A stretch of DNA of 64,000 bases from Dyella terrae (GTDB taxonomy: Bacteria; Pseudomonadota; Gammaproteobacteria; Xanthomonadales; Rhodanobacteraceae), in the NCBI RefSeq assembly GCF_004322705.1, contig NZ_SIZZ01000001.1, positions 868,001 through 932,000 on the forward strand. The letters run 5' to 3'. The translations under genes were made by a program, and so were the position numbers. Of this stretch, positions 25,301 through 34,606 are shown in pieces (the stretch's first letter is position 1; every line of letters begins with the position of its first letter). The notes under the pieces are model-generated. The model was not told the DNA's origin and did no database searches. It saw nothing but the letters and a program-made list of their open reading frames with translations.

Positions 25301-28269
25301 AGCCCAGATGCCGTCCAGGCCACATTGTTAGCTCCATCATAGGCAGTCATTTCACCACCCGACTCCGGCTCCTTGGTGCGGCACAGGCGGTGGTAACCGT
25401 CGTAGTAAAGCCGTTTGCTGATATCGACGGTCAAACCGCCGCCCGTACCCCACTGCCGGATTTCTAGTGGGTTGCCATAGACGTCACGGGTGATGCTCTG
25501 ATTAATGCCCTCAGGGGCTTGAACGCCAATAACCGTATCCAAGGACGGCGTATCGAACACTTGGTAACTGGTGATGGTGACGTAACCCTTGGGATCGGTC
25601 ACCTTCTTGCGGGCGCCGGACAGGTATTCGGTCGTGGACGTCAGATTCCCAAGCTCGGAGGTCTGAATAACTGCGGTGACACGGCCCAAGGCATCGTACT
25701 GCGTGGTCAGACCACCCGCATAGCCGCCGATATTGCTCGCCGTATCGTCCAGATACGACTGGAAAACGCTTTGCCCCTTCCAGTCATAACGGGTCTCCGC
25801 CGTACTCAGTGACCCGGCGACGCCATTGATGAATGTGTCACTCAGCACCGGGCGCAAGTAGGCGTCGAAGATCGTTACGCTGCGCGACGCCCCCTTGCTG
25901 ATCGTGCGCCGCCAGTGATTGCCGGTGAGGCCGCGCTCGCTGGGCACGAACTCGTAGGTAAAGATCTTTGGAAACCAGGCGTGGCCGGCTTCAGTCGGGT
26001 ATGTAATGCTCGCCAAGCGCCCTACGGCGTCGTAAGTGAAGCCGGTCGTATTACTAACCTGATCGGTGATGCTACTGATCTGACCCAGATCGTCCACGGC
26101 AATATGCTGCGTTGTCAGATCGGGATACGTGACGAACTGCGGAATTCCCCGCTTGTAGTTGGTAAGCGTCGTCGTATGACTATTGCCATCCGTGAAGCTG
26201 GCGAGTTGCCCGGCTGAGTCAAAGCTATAGCTCACCACCGATTGGCCGAACCGCTTGCGCTCCTTCAGGGTGTCCTTCCCGTCAGGATGACTACTATCCG
26301 GTACGTCGTAGACGCTCTCGCTGACCGCCTCGTTAGTACCATTATTGGCCGAGACACGTGTCAGCGGCAGGCCCAATACCCAAAGCCTGGTCTCGTTGAG
26401 GTAGGTCAAGTAGTCGTCAACCGCTTGCTGGCCTGTTATCGAGTTGAATCGCTTTGTATGCGTAGGTTGGGCGAACTGATTGAAAGCCAGGGCCTCCCAA
26501 GTATAGGTATCGCCCTCCCTTTGTATCTGCCGCTTTCTCTGTGGCGATTGAGTTTCCAACTGATCGTCATTGAGCCTGCGCTGTGGGTTCACGCCGAACC
26601 GGCTCGGCCAAGGACCAAAATCAAAGGACGCGTACTCGTTGATATTGGACTGGATTAGCGTGGAACCCACTGCCTGAGCATAGATATCCTCGCGCAGAAG
26701 TAACGTATCCGTGCTGTCGTAACGGTTACTGAAGGTACTGCGTGTTGCTTGGTTGTCCGGCGCGATCACGTCCGTCCAAACCACGCCCACACACCCCGAT
26801 GCGCAATCCTCCAATCTGCTTTGATTGGCTGGCGAATATACATACTGCCAGACGCGATCAGGTGATCCAGCACCCGTGAATGTTTTCTTCGTCAAGGCTG
26901 CAACGCTATATACATTGGGTATCAGCGTGAAGTCGCCAGAAGGCGCCTGGATGCAGGTATTGGGCGTGTAGGAGCGCCCGCGCAAAGTTGTCGTGACCGT
27001 AAAGGTCCCAACAAGTCCAGACGGATGCGTAATCGTTCCAATGGAGCTCCCGCCCACCTGCCCAGCAACGCCAATACAGCCACCACCTTCCGGCGAGATA
27101 ACCAGATTGTCGAGACTGGAAGCACGAAACCCCCCTAGATTGAAACTCCACGCCGATGCGTCCGGCAACTGAACGCTCGTCAGGCGCGGAAGATACGGAT
27201 CGTTGCTGTAGTTGTACGTCCAAGTCCGCGATTGGGGCGAATCAGGTTGAAGCGTAGCGGTGCGCAACCGGTGGGCCAGCGGGCTGTAGTAGTTGCCAGA
27301 CGGGTCGATACCAGGCCGCTGCCACGTGTCATAACCCAGCGCCAAATTTCGGCCATCACTGCCCATCACAGCAGTGAGATTGCTATTTGCGTCGTAAGAG
27401 TAGGTCACGCTGTTTCCAAAGCGGTCTTCCACTCTGGAGACGAGCATGAAATCGACCTGTCGGTGCAGTGAACCGCCCCCAGTCATAACCATGGAATCGG
27501 CGGCCTTGTAAGTAAGCCAGTCGAACCAGTACTTGGTTCCCGAGGGGGATACCGCAAAGAACCCCTCTCCAGGTTGGCCGTTGGAGGTCTGCGCAAGGCA
27601 ACCTATCGCCCACTGCGACTTTGTCACAATTGGAAATGTCGTGCTGGATGTTCCCGGGACGGTCATCTGCGGGGATGCGATGTTCGAGGCGCTGCGACGC
27701 ATGAGATCTTGCGCGCCGGCACCAGGCAAAATCATCTGGTAGCCATGCCACCAGTCTGCGCTGTTGTAAGTAACTGGGTCGCTTAGACCTGTACTTACAA
27801 CGATGTCTGGCGCGGTTGCTAGGGACGAGCAACGCGACAAGGAATCGCGGAAGAACCACCCGGTGTGCAGCTGCCCATTGACGTCCGACCAACTGTACTT
27901 CGCAGACAGCGTTTCGATGTGGGGAACATCGAGAGTCCAGTCGACCAATGCGTTATCAATGAATTCCTGATACGTGAAGTTCGGATCCACGTCCGGAATA
28001 CGGAAGCTGCGTGTCAGCTCGATGGAAGGGCCTGTACCATCGGCGCGAACATCGGTTTGAGAGAAGCTCAGCGTGCCGTTGTACAGGCTGAGATTTTCGC
28101 CGAACGGTGTTTCGCCAAGCGGCTGAATATCGTCGGTAACTCTTATCTTTTTCTTGTACTCGTCTTCCGGCTTGACGTCAGCAGACTGCGCTGCAGCGTG
28201 TAATGAAACCAGCCCAAGAAGAACAAACGTCCCAATAGCGCACGCTCGGCGCCCAACCTTGCTCCCCAT
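22363..28269 (-). CDS. Giant secreted Rhs/YD-repeat protein with seven fibronectin III modules
   Basis: About 1968 aa. Seen: signal peptide (ACAIGTFVLLGLVSLHAAAQ), a ~250-residue N-terminal region, a long run of YD/RHS repeats (for example YDANSNLTAVMGSDGRNLAL, YDALGRVTAV, YDPLNNIRSRL, YDASGRRVVKS) to about residue 1380, then seven FN3-like modules of ~85 residues. These carry recurrent W-T-V-S-W cores and NGGAW turns. Start ATG 28269 has GGGGG just upstream; a GTG 27 bases earlier is possible. Known: YD repeats build a hollow cocoon that usually encloses a C-terminal toxin. Here the protein ends in FN3 domains with no core-end signature or toxin. Inferred: a surface or secreted shell or adhesin that may work with the short Rhs toxin next to it. 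The FN3 DNA repeats invite recombination. Confidence 0.8.
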   Translation of the reverse strand: MGSKVGRRACAIGTFVLLGLVSLHAAAQSADVKPEDEYKKKIRVTDDIQPLGETPFGENLSLYNGTLSFSQTDVRADGTGPSIELTRSFRIPDVDPNFTYQEFIDNALVDWTLDVPHIETLSAKYSWSDVNGQLHTGWFFRDSLSRCSSLATAPDIVVSTGLSDPVTYNSADWWHGYQMILPGAGAQDLMRRSASNIASPQMTVPGTSSTTFPIVTKSQWAIGCLAQTSNGQPGEGFFAVSPSGTKYWFDWLTYKAADSMVMTGGGSLHRQVDFMLVSRVEDRFGNSVTYSYDANSNLTAVMGSDGRNLALGYDTWQRPGIDPSGNYYSPLAHRLRTATLQPDSPQSRTWTYNYSNDPYLPRLTSVQLPDASAWSFNLGGFRASSLDNLVISPEGGGCIGVAGQVGGSSIGTITHPSGLVGTFTVTTTLRGRSYTPNTCIQAPSGDFTLIPNVYSVAALTKKTFTGAGSPDRVWQYVYSPANQSRLEDCASGCVGVVWTDVIAPDNQATRSTFSNRYDSTDTLLLREDIYAQAVGSTLIQSNINEYASFDFGPWPSRFGVNPQRRLNDDQLETQSPQRKRQIQREGDTYTWEALAFNQFAQPTHTKRFNSITGQQAVDDYLTYLNETRLWVLGLPLTRVSANNGTNEAVSESVYDVPDSSHPDGKDTLKERKRFGQSVVSYSFDSAGQLASFTDGNSHTTTLTNYKRGIPQFVTYPDLTTQHIAVDDLGQISSITDQVSNTTGFTYDAVGRLASITYPTEAGHAWFPKIFTYEFVPSERGLTGNHWRRTISKGASRSVTIFDAYLRPVLSDTFINGVAGSLSTAETRYDWKGQSVFQSYLDDTASNIGGYAGGLTTQYDALGRVTAVIQTSELGNLTSTTEYLSGARKKVTDPKGYVTITSYQVFDTPSLDTVIGVQAPEGINQSITRDVYGNPLEIRQWGTGGGLTVDISKRLYYDGYHRLCRTKEPESGGEMTAYDGANNVAWTASGLSIDGDGCGSAAEGAKTFRMYDAMNRVRTLTPPAGTPGTTYTYDALGNVQSSVTSDGTSWTGSRNSLGLLTSEQLGVTNNGVNAVTYAYDDYGSVRSISYPDATVVDYAPDPLGRPTKAGIYATGVHYYPDGDVKNFVFGNGVIYTVDKNARQLLSNFSYGSSGPVLSKDYAYDANGNIMAITDLLDGTHTKTMTYDQLNRLSSATSSLWNGVESYTYDPLNNIRSRLSSGQTFTYNYDGTNRLASITQGTGSFMTLGYDARGNVINKKGNTLVFNDKNQLTAIPGFGTYAYDASGRRVVKSRPDGSATYYFYTQSGQLMYSLDTGTAKEASYIYLGKKMIARNDTLKLAAPSAISFDSNPNNGRYTVSWTASPAATSYQLDESREGGGWTTLSGTLTGTSYVITSKEGGGYGYRVRSCASGQCTAWTSSSNLGVTPTLPGISVPTLTNVTFDVSWTMPISATTYDVQEQVNGGSWTTVVSNTAATQLSRTVAISGSYLYRVQAKNIYGSRGWVTSMAFTVDSTYGVVPIAPAALNVPSTSYTDSTAISWSSVADVNRYVLERSSDGGTTWGAAYDGTATNAAVNGLAAGVHTFRVRACNSYNCSAWKSSTNLVVTLAPNGTPTLTAPGGSINGAYTIGWSTVSAATNYTLQESFNGGAWTQVQANGNTSWAASGKGNGSYAYRVQACNVAGCGLWSSTGATTVLLPPPAPTSVTAPVTAYGAFTVSWAAAPTATAYQVYQSFNGGAKALVYNGSAMSLTVAPSSSGTYGYSVYAANASGSSATSRESGNVVTVTLAPTLAPSISVPANSINGSYTVNWSGVSGATSYTLQEQFNGGAWGNVQANGSTSWGASGKGTGIYGYRIQACNVGGCGPWSSVGTTAVLLPPITPTGLAVTVSGTVDKPVVHLSWNASANATTYNLEETHPQDGVFILYSGPNTSAGMLTYANGQVRFRVQACNSSGCSAWSAYASTWLDSGSG

Positions 28270-28529
28270 TTTTCCCCCGAATCCTTGCGCAGACACCCAT
28301 TGCGGACATCGCGAACAAGCCCGGTCGAACCCTGGCAGGGCTTGCCTCCCATTTCCTTCAACACCACGGCATGCGCGGCGGCAAAAGCATTAGCAAAATC
28401 ATACCCTCGATGCAACAGGAATTTGCGAAGCATCGCAAAATACCTCGGCAAGAAATCGCATTAACAGACGATATTCTTTCGCCAAGCTGACGGGTTTGCT
28501 GGTCGTGCCATGTCTGACTGGGACACGTC

Positions 28530-29089
28530 CGGCGCTGTCGTCGTTGCGGCGCGCCGTGCCTGCGTGGCTGCAAGCTCCCGACAACGGCCTGAGCTCGTGT
28601 TTCCGTCGGTTGCGTGATGGACTCTGGCGCGACCTGTAGTGGCTCGACCAGCGCGTGACCGAGGTGGATGTGGACATTACGCGCATCACGCAGACCGATC
28701 CCGATGCGAAGCGTCTGCAGCTGTTGCGCTGTGTAGGGCCCGTCGTGGCCACGGCACTGATCGCGGCCGTCGGCGACGCGCGGCAGTTTACCAATGGTCG
28801 ACAGAAGGCCGCTTCGTTGGGGCTCACGCCACGCCAGCACAGCTCCGTCGGCCAGGAACGCTCTGGGCATCAGCAAGCGTACGTGCGCAGCCTGCTCGTC
28901 CACGGCGCACGCTCGGCCCTTCGTACGGCACCCACCAAGGATGACCGACTCAGTCAATGGTTCGTGCGCTTGTCCCAACGCGCCCACCCCAACGTCGCCT
29001 GCATCGCGCTCGCCAACAAGATGGCGCGGCTTGCCTGGGCTTTGCTGTATCGCCATCGCGATTGCGACCCGGTCCTGGCGGCCGCCTGA
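28530..29089 (+). pseudogene. IS110-family transposase remnant (C-terminal half)
   Basis: Seen from 28655: RLQLLRCVGPVVATALIAAV, then FTNGRQKAASLGLTPRQHSS and RLSQRAHPNVACIALANKMA, the Transposase_20 (C-terminal) domain of IS110 enzymes with its conserved Ser region. Upstream, in the same frame, LRRAVPAWLQAPDNGLSS and RLRDGLWRDL are broken from it by an in-frame TAG (28637-28639). The N-terminal DEDD catalytic domain is absent. The element is therefore inactive. No clear ends or target duplication were seen. Confidence 0.72.
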
Positions 29090-29587
29090 GACCTGCGATC
29101 CATACGTTCCATCCACGATTGCCAGCCCGCCGCACCATGGCGAACCGGTCGAACCGGCGCCGGCAGAACCCTGAAATGTCCGGGCACCCTCAAGCACGTG
29201 AAAGCGATTGGGAGCCGGCGCGCGATTGGCCCATCATGGCCCAGCACCGCAAAACGGTGTCGATGTCAGAGGCCGGATATACGTGCTCGGTCGAAATGGA
29301 CGCCAAAGCTCGGAAGGCTTGCAACGGGGAGGAGTCCATATACGGACATTAGCCCCACCCCCGATAACTTGACCTAATCGCTCTCCTGCTTATCCCTGCT
29401 TTGAGTCCGGACCGGACACTGCGGGGTAGAGCTGTCCCCTGTAACCTATGCAGAAAGCCGAAGTCTTAACGCACATCGCGCGACAAAGCCGGATGCCAAG
29501 GTGGCACCAGTGGCCGCCCGCCCCGTATACGTTAGGATGCTGACAACACTGATCAATGCTCCAGCGACGGCAGAAGGCTCACGATTT
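29090..29587. other. Intergenic region between IS110 remnant and pyrC
   Basis: No gene is supported. The first ~260 bases look like IS-derived or decayed sequence, with no usable frame on either strand. The last ~150 bases should carry the pyrC promoter; a weak -10-like TAGGAT lies near 29533, and AGAAGG stands about ten bases before the pyrC ATG. Confidence 0.35.
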
Positions 29588-30625
29588 ATGACCACCATTT
29601 CTATCCGCACACCCGATGATTGGCATGTCCATCTGCGCGATGGCGCGCAGCTAGAGCAGACTGTCGCGGCGACAGCCCATGGCTTCGCGCGGGCCATCGT
29701 GATGCCGAATCTGGTTCCTCCGGTCTGTACGGTGGAGGCAGCCCGTGAGTACCGGAACCGGATTCGCACTGCCATCCCCGCGGGAGCCGCGTTCGAGCCT
29801 CTCATGACCTGCTACCTCACGAACGATATCGATCCTAACGAGGTAGCAACGGGTTACGAGTCGGGTGTCTTCGCAGCCTGCAAGCTCTACCCAGCTCATG
29901 CCACGACCAACTCGAGCCATGGTGTGACCGACGTTCGGCAAATCTACCCCGTGCTGGCCACCATGGAACGTATCGGGATGCCGCTGTTGATTCACGGCGA
30001 AGTGACCGATCCAGCGGTGGATGTGTTCGATCGCGAAGCGATCTTCATTGAGCGCGTACTGTCACAGATCGTGCGGGACTTCCCGGGGCTTAAGGTGGTG
30101 CTGGAGCACATCACCACCGCCGAGGCAGCTGACTTTGTCCGTGAGTCTCGCGAGCTGGTCGCCGCAACCATTACGCCGCATCACCTGATGATCAATCGCA
30201 ATGCGATGTTCCAGGGTGGGTTTTGTCCGCACGCTTACTGCTTGCCGGTGGCCAAGCGCGAAAAGCATCGCATCGCGCTGCGACAGGCGGCCACTTCGGG
30301 CTCACCTCGCTTTTTCCTCGGTACGGACTCCGCTCCCCATCCTCGCGCGGCGAAGGAATCGGCATGCGGTTGCGCGGGGATATTCAATGCACCCGTGGCG
30401 ATGGAAGCGTATGCGCAGGTGTTCGAAGAGGAAGGTGTGCTAGACCGTCTTGAGGCTTTTGCTTCGGAGCATGGGCCGCGGTTCTATGGCCTTCCCCTCA
30501 ATGAGAGTCGGGTTACGTTGACGCGCAGTCCGTGGCAGGTGCCGGATGTGATTGAAGTCGGAGGTCAGCCAGTGGTGCCCTTTCTCGCCGGGCAAACCCT
30601 GGAGTGGCGCCTCGACCGGAATTGA
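29588..30625 (+). CDS. pyrC: Dihydroorotase (class II, PyrC)
   Basis: 345 aa, the normal length. Catalyses the reversible ring closure of N-carbamoyl-aspartate to dihydroorotate in de novo pyrimidine synthesis, in the cytoplasm. Seen: metal ligands in DDWHVHLRDG at the start, the carboxylated Lys in ACKLYPAHATTNS near residue 103, His in LLIHGEVTD and LEHITTAEA, and the final Asp in LGTDSAPHPR near residue 250. All catalytic residues are present. The ATG at 29588 begins MTTISIRTPDDWH as in other PyrC proteins; an earlier in-frame ATG lies in non-conserved sequence. It is a stand-alone gene that converges on fabV, with a shared bidirectional terminator between them. Confidence 0.95.
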   Translation: MTTISIRTPDDWHVHLRDGAQLEQTVAATAHGFARAIVMPNLVPPVCTVEAAREYRNRIRTAIPAGAAFEPLMTCYLTNDIDPNEVATGYESGVFAACKLYPAHATTNSSHGVTDVRQIYPVLATMERIGMPLLIHGEVTDPAVDVFDREAIFIERVLSQIVRDFPGLKVVLEHITTAEAADFVRESRELVAATITPHHLMINRNAMFQGGFCPHAYCLPVAKREKHRIALRQAATSGSPRFFLGTDSAPHPRAAKESACGCAGIFNAPVAMEAYAQVFEEEGVLDRLEAFASEHGPRFYGLPLNESRVTLTRSPWQVPDVIEVGGQPVVPFLAGQTLEWRLDRN

Positions 30626-30654
30626 TTCGCCAAGCAGAGCTCTGCATGAAGAAC

Positions 30655-30683
30655 AAAAAGGCCGCCCAATGGGCGGCCTTTTT
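30655..30683. terminator. Bidirectional intrinsic terminator between pyrC and fabV
   Basis: Stem GGCCGCCC/GGGCGGCC with loop ATT (minus-strand reading) or AAT (plus), flanked by five As and five Ts, so a U-tail forms in either direction. It lies 30 bases after the pyrC stop and about 85 bases after the fabV stop. Confidence 0.9.
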
Positions 30684-30691
30684 GTCATCGG

Positions 30692-30716
30692 TGAGAGGTG
30701 TAGGAATCGAACCTGC
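30692..30716 (-). other. tRNA T-arm-like fragment
   Basis: On the minus strand GCAGG-TTCGATT-CCTAC has the T-loop sequence TTCGATT and a five-base stem with one mismatch, followed by a possible acceptor strand (ACCTCTC) and ACC. No D-arm or anticodon arm could be built upstream, because the sequence there runs into the end of fabV. It may be a leftover of a tRNA 3' end copied by an integrative element, or chance. Confidence 0.25.
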
Positions 30717-30767
30717 GTGATCCATCTTTGAAACAAAACCCAGCCGGCCGCCCTGCTCTCTCCCGAA

Positions 30768-31973
30768 TCAGAGCTCTACCACGTCAAAGCGACGATCCGA
30801 GTCCACGTCTTCCTCGTAGTTCACATCTTCGCGCGCAAACCCGAACAGACGCAGGAAGTCCTTCTTGAAGCCGGCGTAGTCGGTCAGCTCATTGAGGGTT
30901 TCGGTGGTCACCGTGGGCCACAGTGCTTTGCAGGCCTTCTGGACGTCTTCGCGCAGCTCCCAGTCGTCGAGGCGCACGCGACCTTCGTCGTCGAGTGCCG
31001 TCGGCTGGTGATCCTTGCGGTAGAGGCGATCGCGGAACAGGCGGTTGGCCTGTTCGATGGTGCCTTCGTGGATGCCCAGTTCCTTCATGACGCGGAAGGC
31101 GATGGCGATGTACAGCGGCAGAACCGGGATGGCGGCGCTGGCCTGGGTCACGACGGACTTCATCACGCCGACGTAGGCGTCCAGATGCTCGGCCTTGTGC
31201 TCGGCCATCAGCTGCCTGGCGGTGTTGTCCAGGTGCTGTTTGGCCTGGCCGAGGGTGCCGTGCCAGTACATCGGCCAGGTGATTTCGGTGCCGATATAGC
31301 TGTAGGCGATGGTCTTGGCGTGGTCGGCCAGGACGCCGGCGCTGCTGAGCGCGTCGATCCAGAGCTTCCAGTCCTCGCCGCCCATCACGGTGACGGTGTC
31401 CTTGATTTCCAGCTCGGTCGCCGGCTCCACCGACGTCTGCACGACGGTGTCCTTGTTGGTGTCGATCGAGTTGGCGGTGAAGGTTTCGCCGATGGTCTTC
31501 AGCGAGGAGCGCACGACTTCACCGGTGTCCGGCAGCTTGCGCACCGGCGATGCCAGCGAGTAGACCACCAGGTCGATCTTGCCGCCCATCTCGTTCTTGA
31601 TCATCTCGATGGCGCGCTCGCGCGTCTCGTTCGAGAAGGCATCGCCGTTGATCGAGCGGCTATACAGGCCTGCCTGCTTGGCGAACTTGTCGAAAGCGGC
31701 CGAGTTGTACCAGCCGGCCGTACCGGTCTTGGTATCGCTGCTCGCCTTCTCGAAGAACACGCCCAGCGTCGCCGCGCCGTAACCGAAGGCAGCGGTGATG
31801 CGCGAGGCCAGGCCGTAGCCGGTGGATGCGCCGATCACCAGCACGCGCTTGGGACCCTCGCCCAAGTCGCCCATCGCCTTGGTGATGTCGATCTGGTCCT
31901 GCACGTTGCGTTCGCAACCGACGGGGTGAGCCGTGACGCAGATGAAACCACGGACTTTGGGGTTGATGATCAC
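30768..31973 (-). CDS. fabV: Trans-2-enoyl-ACP/CoA reductase (FabV type)
   Basis: 401 aa. Performs the last step of each fatty acid elongation cycle, reducing the enoyl double bond with NADH. Seen: an N-terminal region [17 protein letters not shown], nucleotide-binding [15 protein letters not shown], and the FabV active site [15 protein letters not shown], where Tyr and Lys are eight residues apart (Y-x8-K) instead of six as in FabI. LASPVRK and the C-terminal [10 protein letters not shown] are also family features. Start is GTG 31973 with GGAG eight bases upstream. Known: FabV is common in Xanthomonadales and gives natural triclosan tolerance. It lies 109 bases downstream of the RND exporter gene on the same strand but probably has its own promoter. 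Confidence 0.95.
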   Translation of the reverse strand: MIINPKVRGFICVTAHPVGCERNVQDQIDITKAMGDLGEGPKRVLVIGASTGYGLASRITAAFGYGAATLGVFFEKASSDTKTGTAGWYNSAAFDKFAKQAGLYSRSINGDAFSNETRERAIEMIKNEMGGKIDLVVYSLASPVRKLPDTGEVVRSSLKTIGETFTANSIDTNKDTVVQTSVEPATELEIKDTVTVMGGEDWKLWIDALSSAGVLADHAKTIAYSYIGTEITWPMYWHGTLGQAKQHLDNTARQLMAEHKAEHLDAYVGVMKSVVTQASAAIPVLPLYIAIAFRVMKELGIHEGTIEQANRLFRDRLYRKDHQPTALDDEGRVRLDDWELREDVQKACKALWPTVTTETLNELTDYAGFKKDFLRLFGFAREDVNYEEDVDSDRRFDVVEL

Positions 31974-32082
31974 GCGATGACTCCAGGAGGGGCATGAAAC
32001 AGTCCCTATGTTAACCCGGGCCTGTCGCCATGCGCCGCCGTAGGGACACCTCGCCCTGTCCGGATGCCCGCCCCGCCTCCGG

Positions 32083-34587
32083 CTACCGGTGGCCCGAGCT
32101 CGCCTGGGGCCGTACCAGGCGGGCCCCGTTCGTCGTCGACCCGAAGCTCTTGGGGCGCTCGACTTCGGCGCTGGCCGCCTGCAAGGCCGAATCGCGAAGC
32201 AGGAAATGGGATAGCGCAGGGATGAGTACGAGCGCGCCCACCATGTTCCACAGGAACATGAAGGTCAGCAGGATGCCCATGTCGCCCTGGAACTTGATCG
32301 GCGAGAACGCCCAGGTCACCACGCCGGCGGCCAGCGTGACACCCACGAGGGCGACGACCTTGCCGGTGAACTGCACGGCATGTCGATACGCCTGGGCAAG
32401 CGGCACCCCGGCGCGTTGCTGGGCGAGCTGGATGGAAAGCAGGTAGAGCGCATAGTCCACGCCGATGCCTACGCCCAGCGCGATAACCGGCAAGGTGGCC
32501 ACCTTGACGCCGATGCCCAGGATCACCATCAAGGCCTCGCAAAGGATCGACGTGAGCATCAGCGGCACGACGGCCACGACGACCGCCCGCCACGACCGGA
32601 ACGTCACGAAGCACAGCACGATCACAGCGCCGTACACATAGAACAGCATGGTGTGATCGGCCTGCCGCACCACCATGTTGGTGGCCGCATCAATGCCGGC
32701 GCTGCCGGCGGCAAGCAGGTACTGCCGGTCCTTGGCACCGTGCGCGGTGGCGAACGACGCGGCGGCAGCAACGACGCGATCGAGCGTTTCCGCGCGGTGA
32801 TCGGAGAGATAGGCGATCACCGGCATGATGGAGCACGCGTTGTTGAACAGGTCCGGGTTGTTCACCGACGCCTGCTGCGCACCGTAATTAAGCACGTCCT
32901 GGTTGCGCGCGATCGTCAGCCATTTGGGGTTGCCTTCATAGGAACCGGCGGTGATCTGGCGCACGGCATCGCCGAGGAAGGTGGTCGCCTGCACGCCGGG
33001 CACTTGTTGCAGCGCCCACGCGAGTCGGTCCGCCTCGACCAGCGTCTGATACTTCAGGCAGCCTTCGGGCGGCGTCTTGACGATGACCGCAAAGACGTCG
33101 CTGGAAAGCGAATAGTTGCTGGTGATGTACGTGTTGTCGCGGTTGTAGCGCGAATCGGCACGCAGCTCCGGAGCGCCTGATTCCAGGTCGCCGATTTTCA
33201 GGTGCGTGCTTATCGCGAAGGCGCCGACCGCCAGCACTGCCGATACGCCCAGCGCGGCCATGGCCCAACGGCGCGTGGTGAAGCGATCCAGCCAGTGCCA
33301 ATGCGAGTGGCTGCCCTTCCCTTTGGCCAGGTCCTTCTCAGCGCGCAGCGTTCGCGCCGCCGCGGCCGGGTCGACGCCGGTATAGGAAAGCAGTACCGGC
33401 AACAACAACAGATTGGTGAAGATCAGCACGGCGACGCCAATGCTCGCGGTCAAAGCAAGATCCTTGATCACCGGGATGTCGATCATCATCAGCACGCCAA
33501 AGCCCACGGCATCGGCCAGCAAAGCGGTGACGCCCGCAAGGAAGAGGCGGCGGAAGGTGTAGCGCGCGGCAACGAGGCGATGCGTGCCTCGACCGATGTC
33601 CTGCATGATGCCGTTCATCTTCTGCGCGCCGTGGGACACGCCAATCGCGAAGATCAGGAACGGCACCAGGATAGAGAACGGATCGAGCGAAAAGCCCAGC
33701 AGCGCCACCAGACCCAGCTGCCAGACCACCGCAACGACGGAGCACAGGATGACCAGCGCCGTGCTGCGCACGCATCGCGTGTAGCCAAAGATGACCAGCG
33801 TCGCGATCAACGCGGCGATGCCAAAGAAGCTCATGACCTTCACCAGACCTTCGATGAGGTCGCCGACGAGTTTGGCGAAGCCAATGACATGCAGGCGGAC
33901 CTTGACGCCTGGCGTCGCTTCATAGTGCGCGCGGATACCTTCCAGCGAACGCGACAAGGTGCTGTAGTCGATGGGTTTGCCGGTCTCCGGATTCTTGTCC
34001 ATTAACGGCACGAAGATCATGCTGGACTTGAAGTCGTTGCCCACGTAGCGGCCGACGATGCCCGAGCGCGCGATGTTTTGCTTGAGTTGCGAGGTACTCT
34101 GCGGCGAACCATCGTAGTTGTCCGGCATCACCGGACCGCCGCGAAAGCCCTCCTCCGTGACCTCCGTCCAGCGCACCGATGGCGTCCACAGCGACTTGAC
34201 CCAGGCGCGATCGACACCGGGGGTCAGGAAGAGATCGTCGTTGATCTTCTTCAGGACTTCCTGGTACTTCGGATCGAAGATGTTGCCGTCTTCGTTTTCC
34301 ACCACCACGCGCAACGAGTTACCCAGGCCGCGAAGCTCGCCCGCGTTCTCCAGGTAGTTGCGAATGTAGGGGTGGTGACTGGGAATCATCTTCTCGAAGC
34401 TGGCGTTGAAACTCAGTCGCGTCGCCGCGAACCAGCCCAGAACCATCGTGGCCATCACGCACGCCATCACCATGATGAAGCGGTGATTGAACACCAGTCG
34501 CTCCAGCCAGTTGCCGGAGCGCTTGTCGAAAGCTTCGATGGACCGCACGACGGACTTGCGATCAAGCAGTTTGGGAGAAACAGTCAT
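32083..34587 (-). CDS. RND/MMPL-family inner-membrane exporter
   Basis: 834 aa. Seen: one N-terminal transmembrane helix ([18 protein letters not shown]), a periplasmic loop of ~190 residues, a first membrane bundle ([15 protein letters not shown] onward, with [11 protein letters not shown]), a second periplasmic loop, and a second bundle with [18 protein letters not shown]. That last segment holds the GxxxDY proton-relay type motif of MMPL/RND proteins. Two 6-helix halves are intact. Known: this exporter type recurs with DUF1329, YCF48-like and DUF1302 proteins in proteobacteria, and the set is thought to handle lipid-like or hydrophobic compounds at the envelope. It follows the YCF48-like gene by 19 bases, so they are one operon. 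Substrate unknown. Confidence 0.82.
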   Translation of the reverse strand: MTVSPKLLDRKSVVRSIEAFDKRSGNWLERLVFNHRFIMVMACVMATMVLGWFAATRLSFNASFEKMIPSHHPYIRNYLENAGELRGLGNSLRVVVENEDGNIFDPKYQEVLKKINDDLFLTPGVDRAWVKSLWTPSVRWTEVTEEGFRGGPVMPDNYDGSPQSTSQLKQNIARSGIVGRYVGNDFKSSMIFVPLMDKNPETGKPIDYSTLSRSLEGIRAHYEATPGVKVRLHVIGFAKLVGDLIEGLVKVMSFFGIAALIATLVIFGYTRCVRSTALVILCSVVAVVWQLGLVALLGFSLDPFSILVPFLIFAIGVSHGAQKMNGIMQDIGRGTHRLVAARYTFRRLFLAGVTALLADAVGFGVLMMIDIPVIKDLALTASIGVAVLIFTNLLLLPVLLSYTGVDPAAAARTLRAEKDLAKGKGSHSHWHWLDRFTTRRWAMAALGVSAVLAVGAFAISTHLKIGDLESGAPELRADSRYNRDNTYITSNYSLSSDVFAVIVKTPPEGCLKYQTLVEADRLAWALQQVPGVQATTFLGDAVRQITAGSYEGNPKWLTIARNQDVLNYGAQQASVNNPDLFNNACSIMPVIAYLSDHRAETLDRVVAAAASFATAHGAKDRQYLLAAGSAGIDAATNMVVRQADHTMLFYVYGAVIVLCFVTFRSWRAVVVAVVPLMLTSILCEALMVILGIGVKVATLPVIALGVGIGVDYALYLLSIQLAQQRAGVPLAQAYRHAVQFTGKVVALVGVTLAAGVVTWAFSPIKFQGDMGILLTFMFLWNMVGALVLIPALSHFLLRDSALQAASAEVERPKSFGSTTNGARLVRPQASSGHR

Positions 34588-34606
34588 GAAATAGATCCTG
34601 GCCGGC

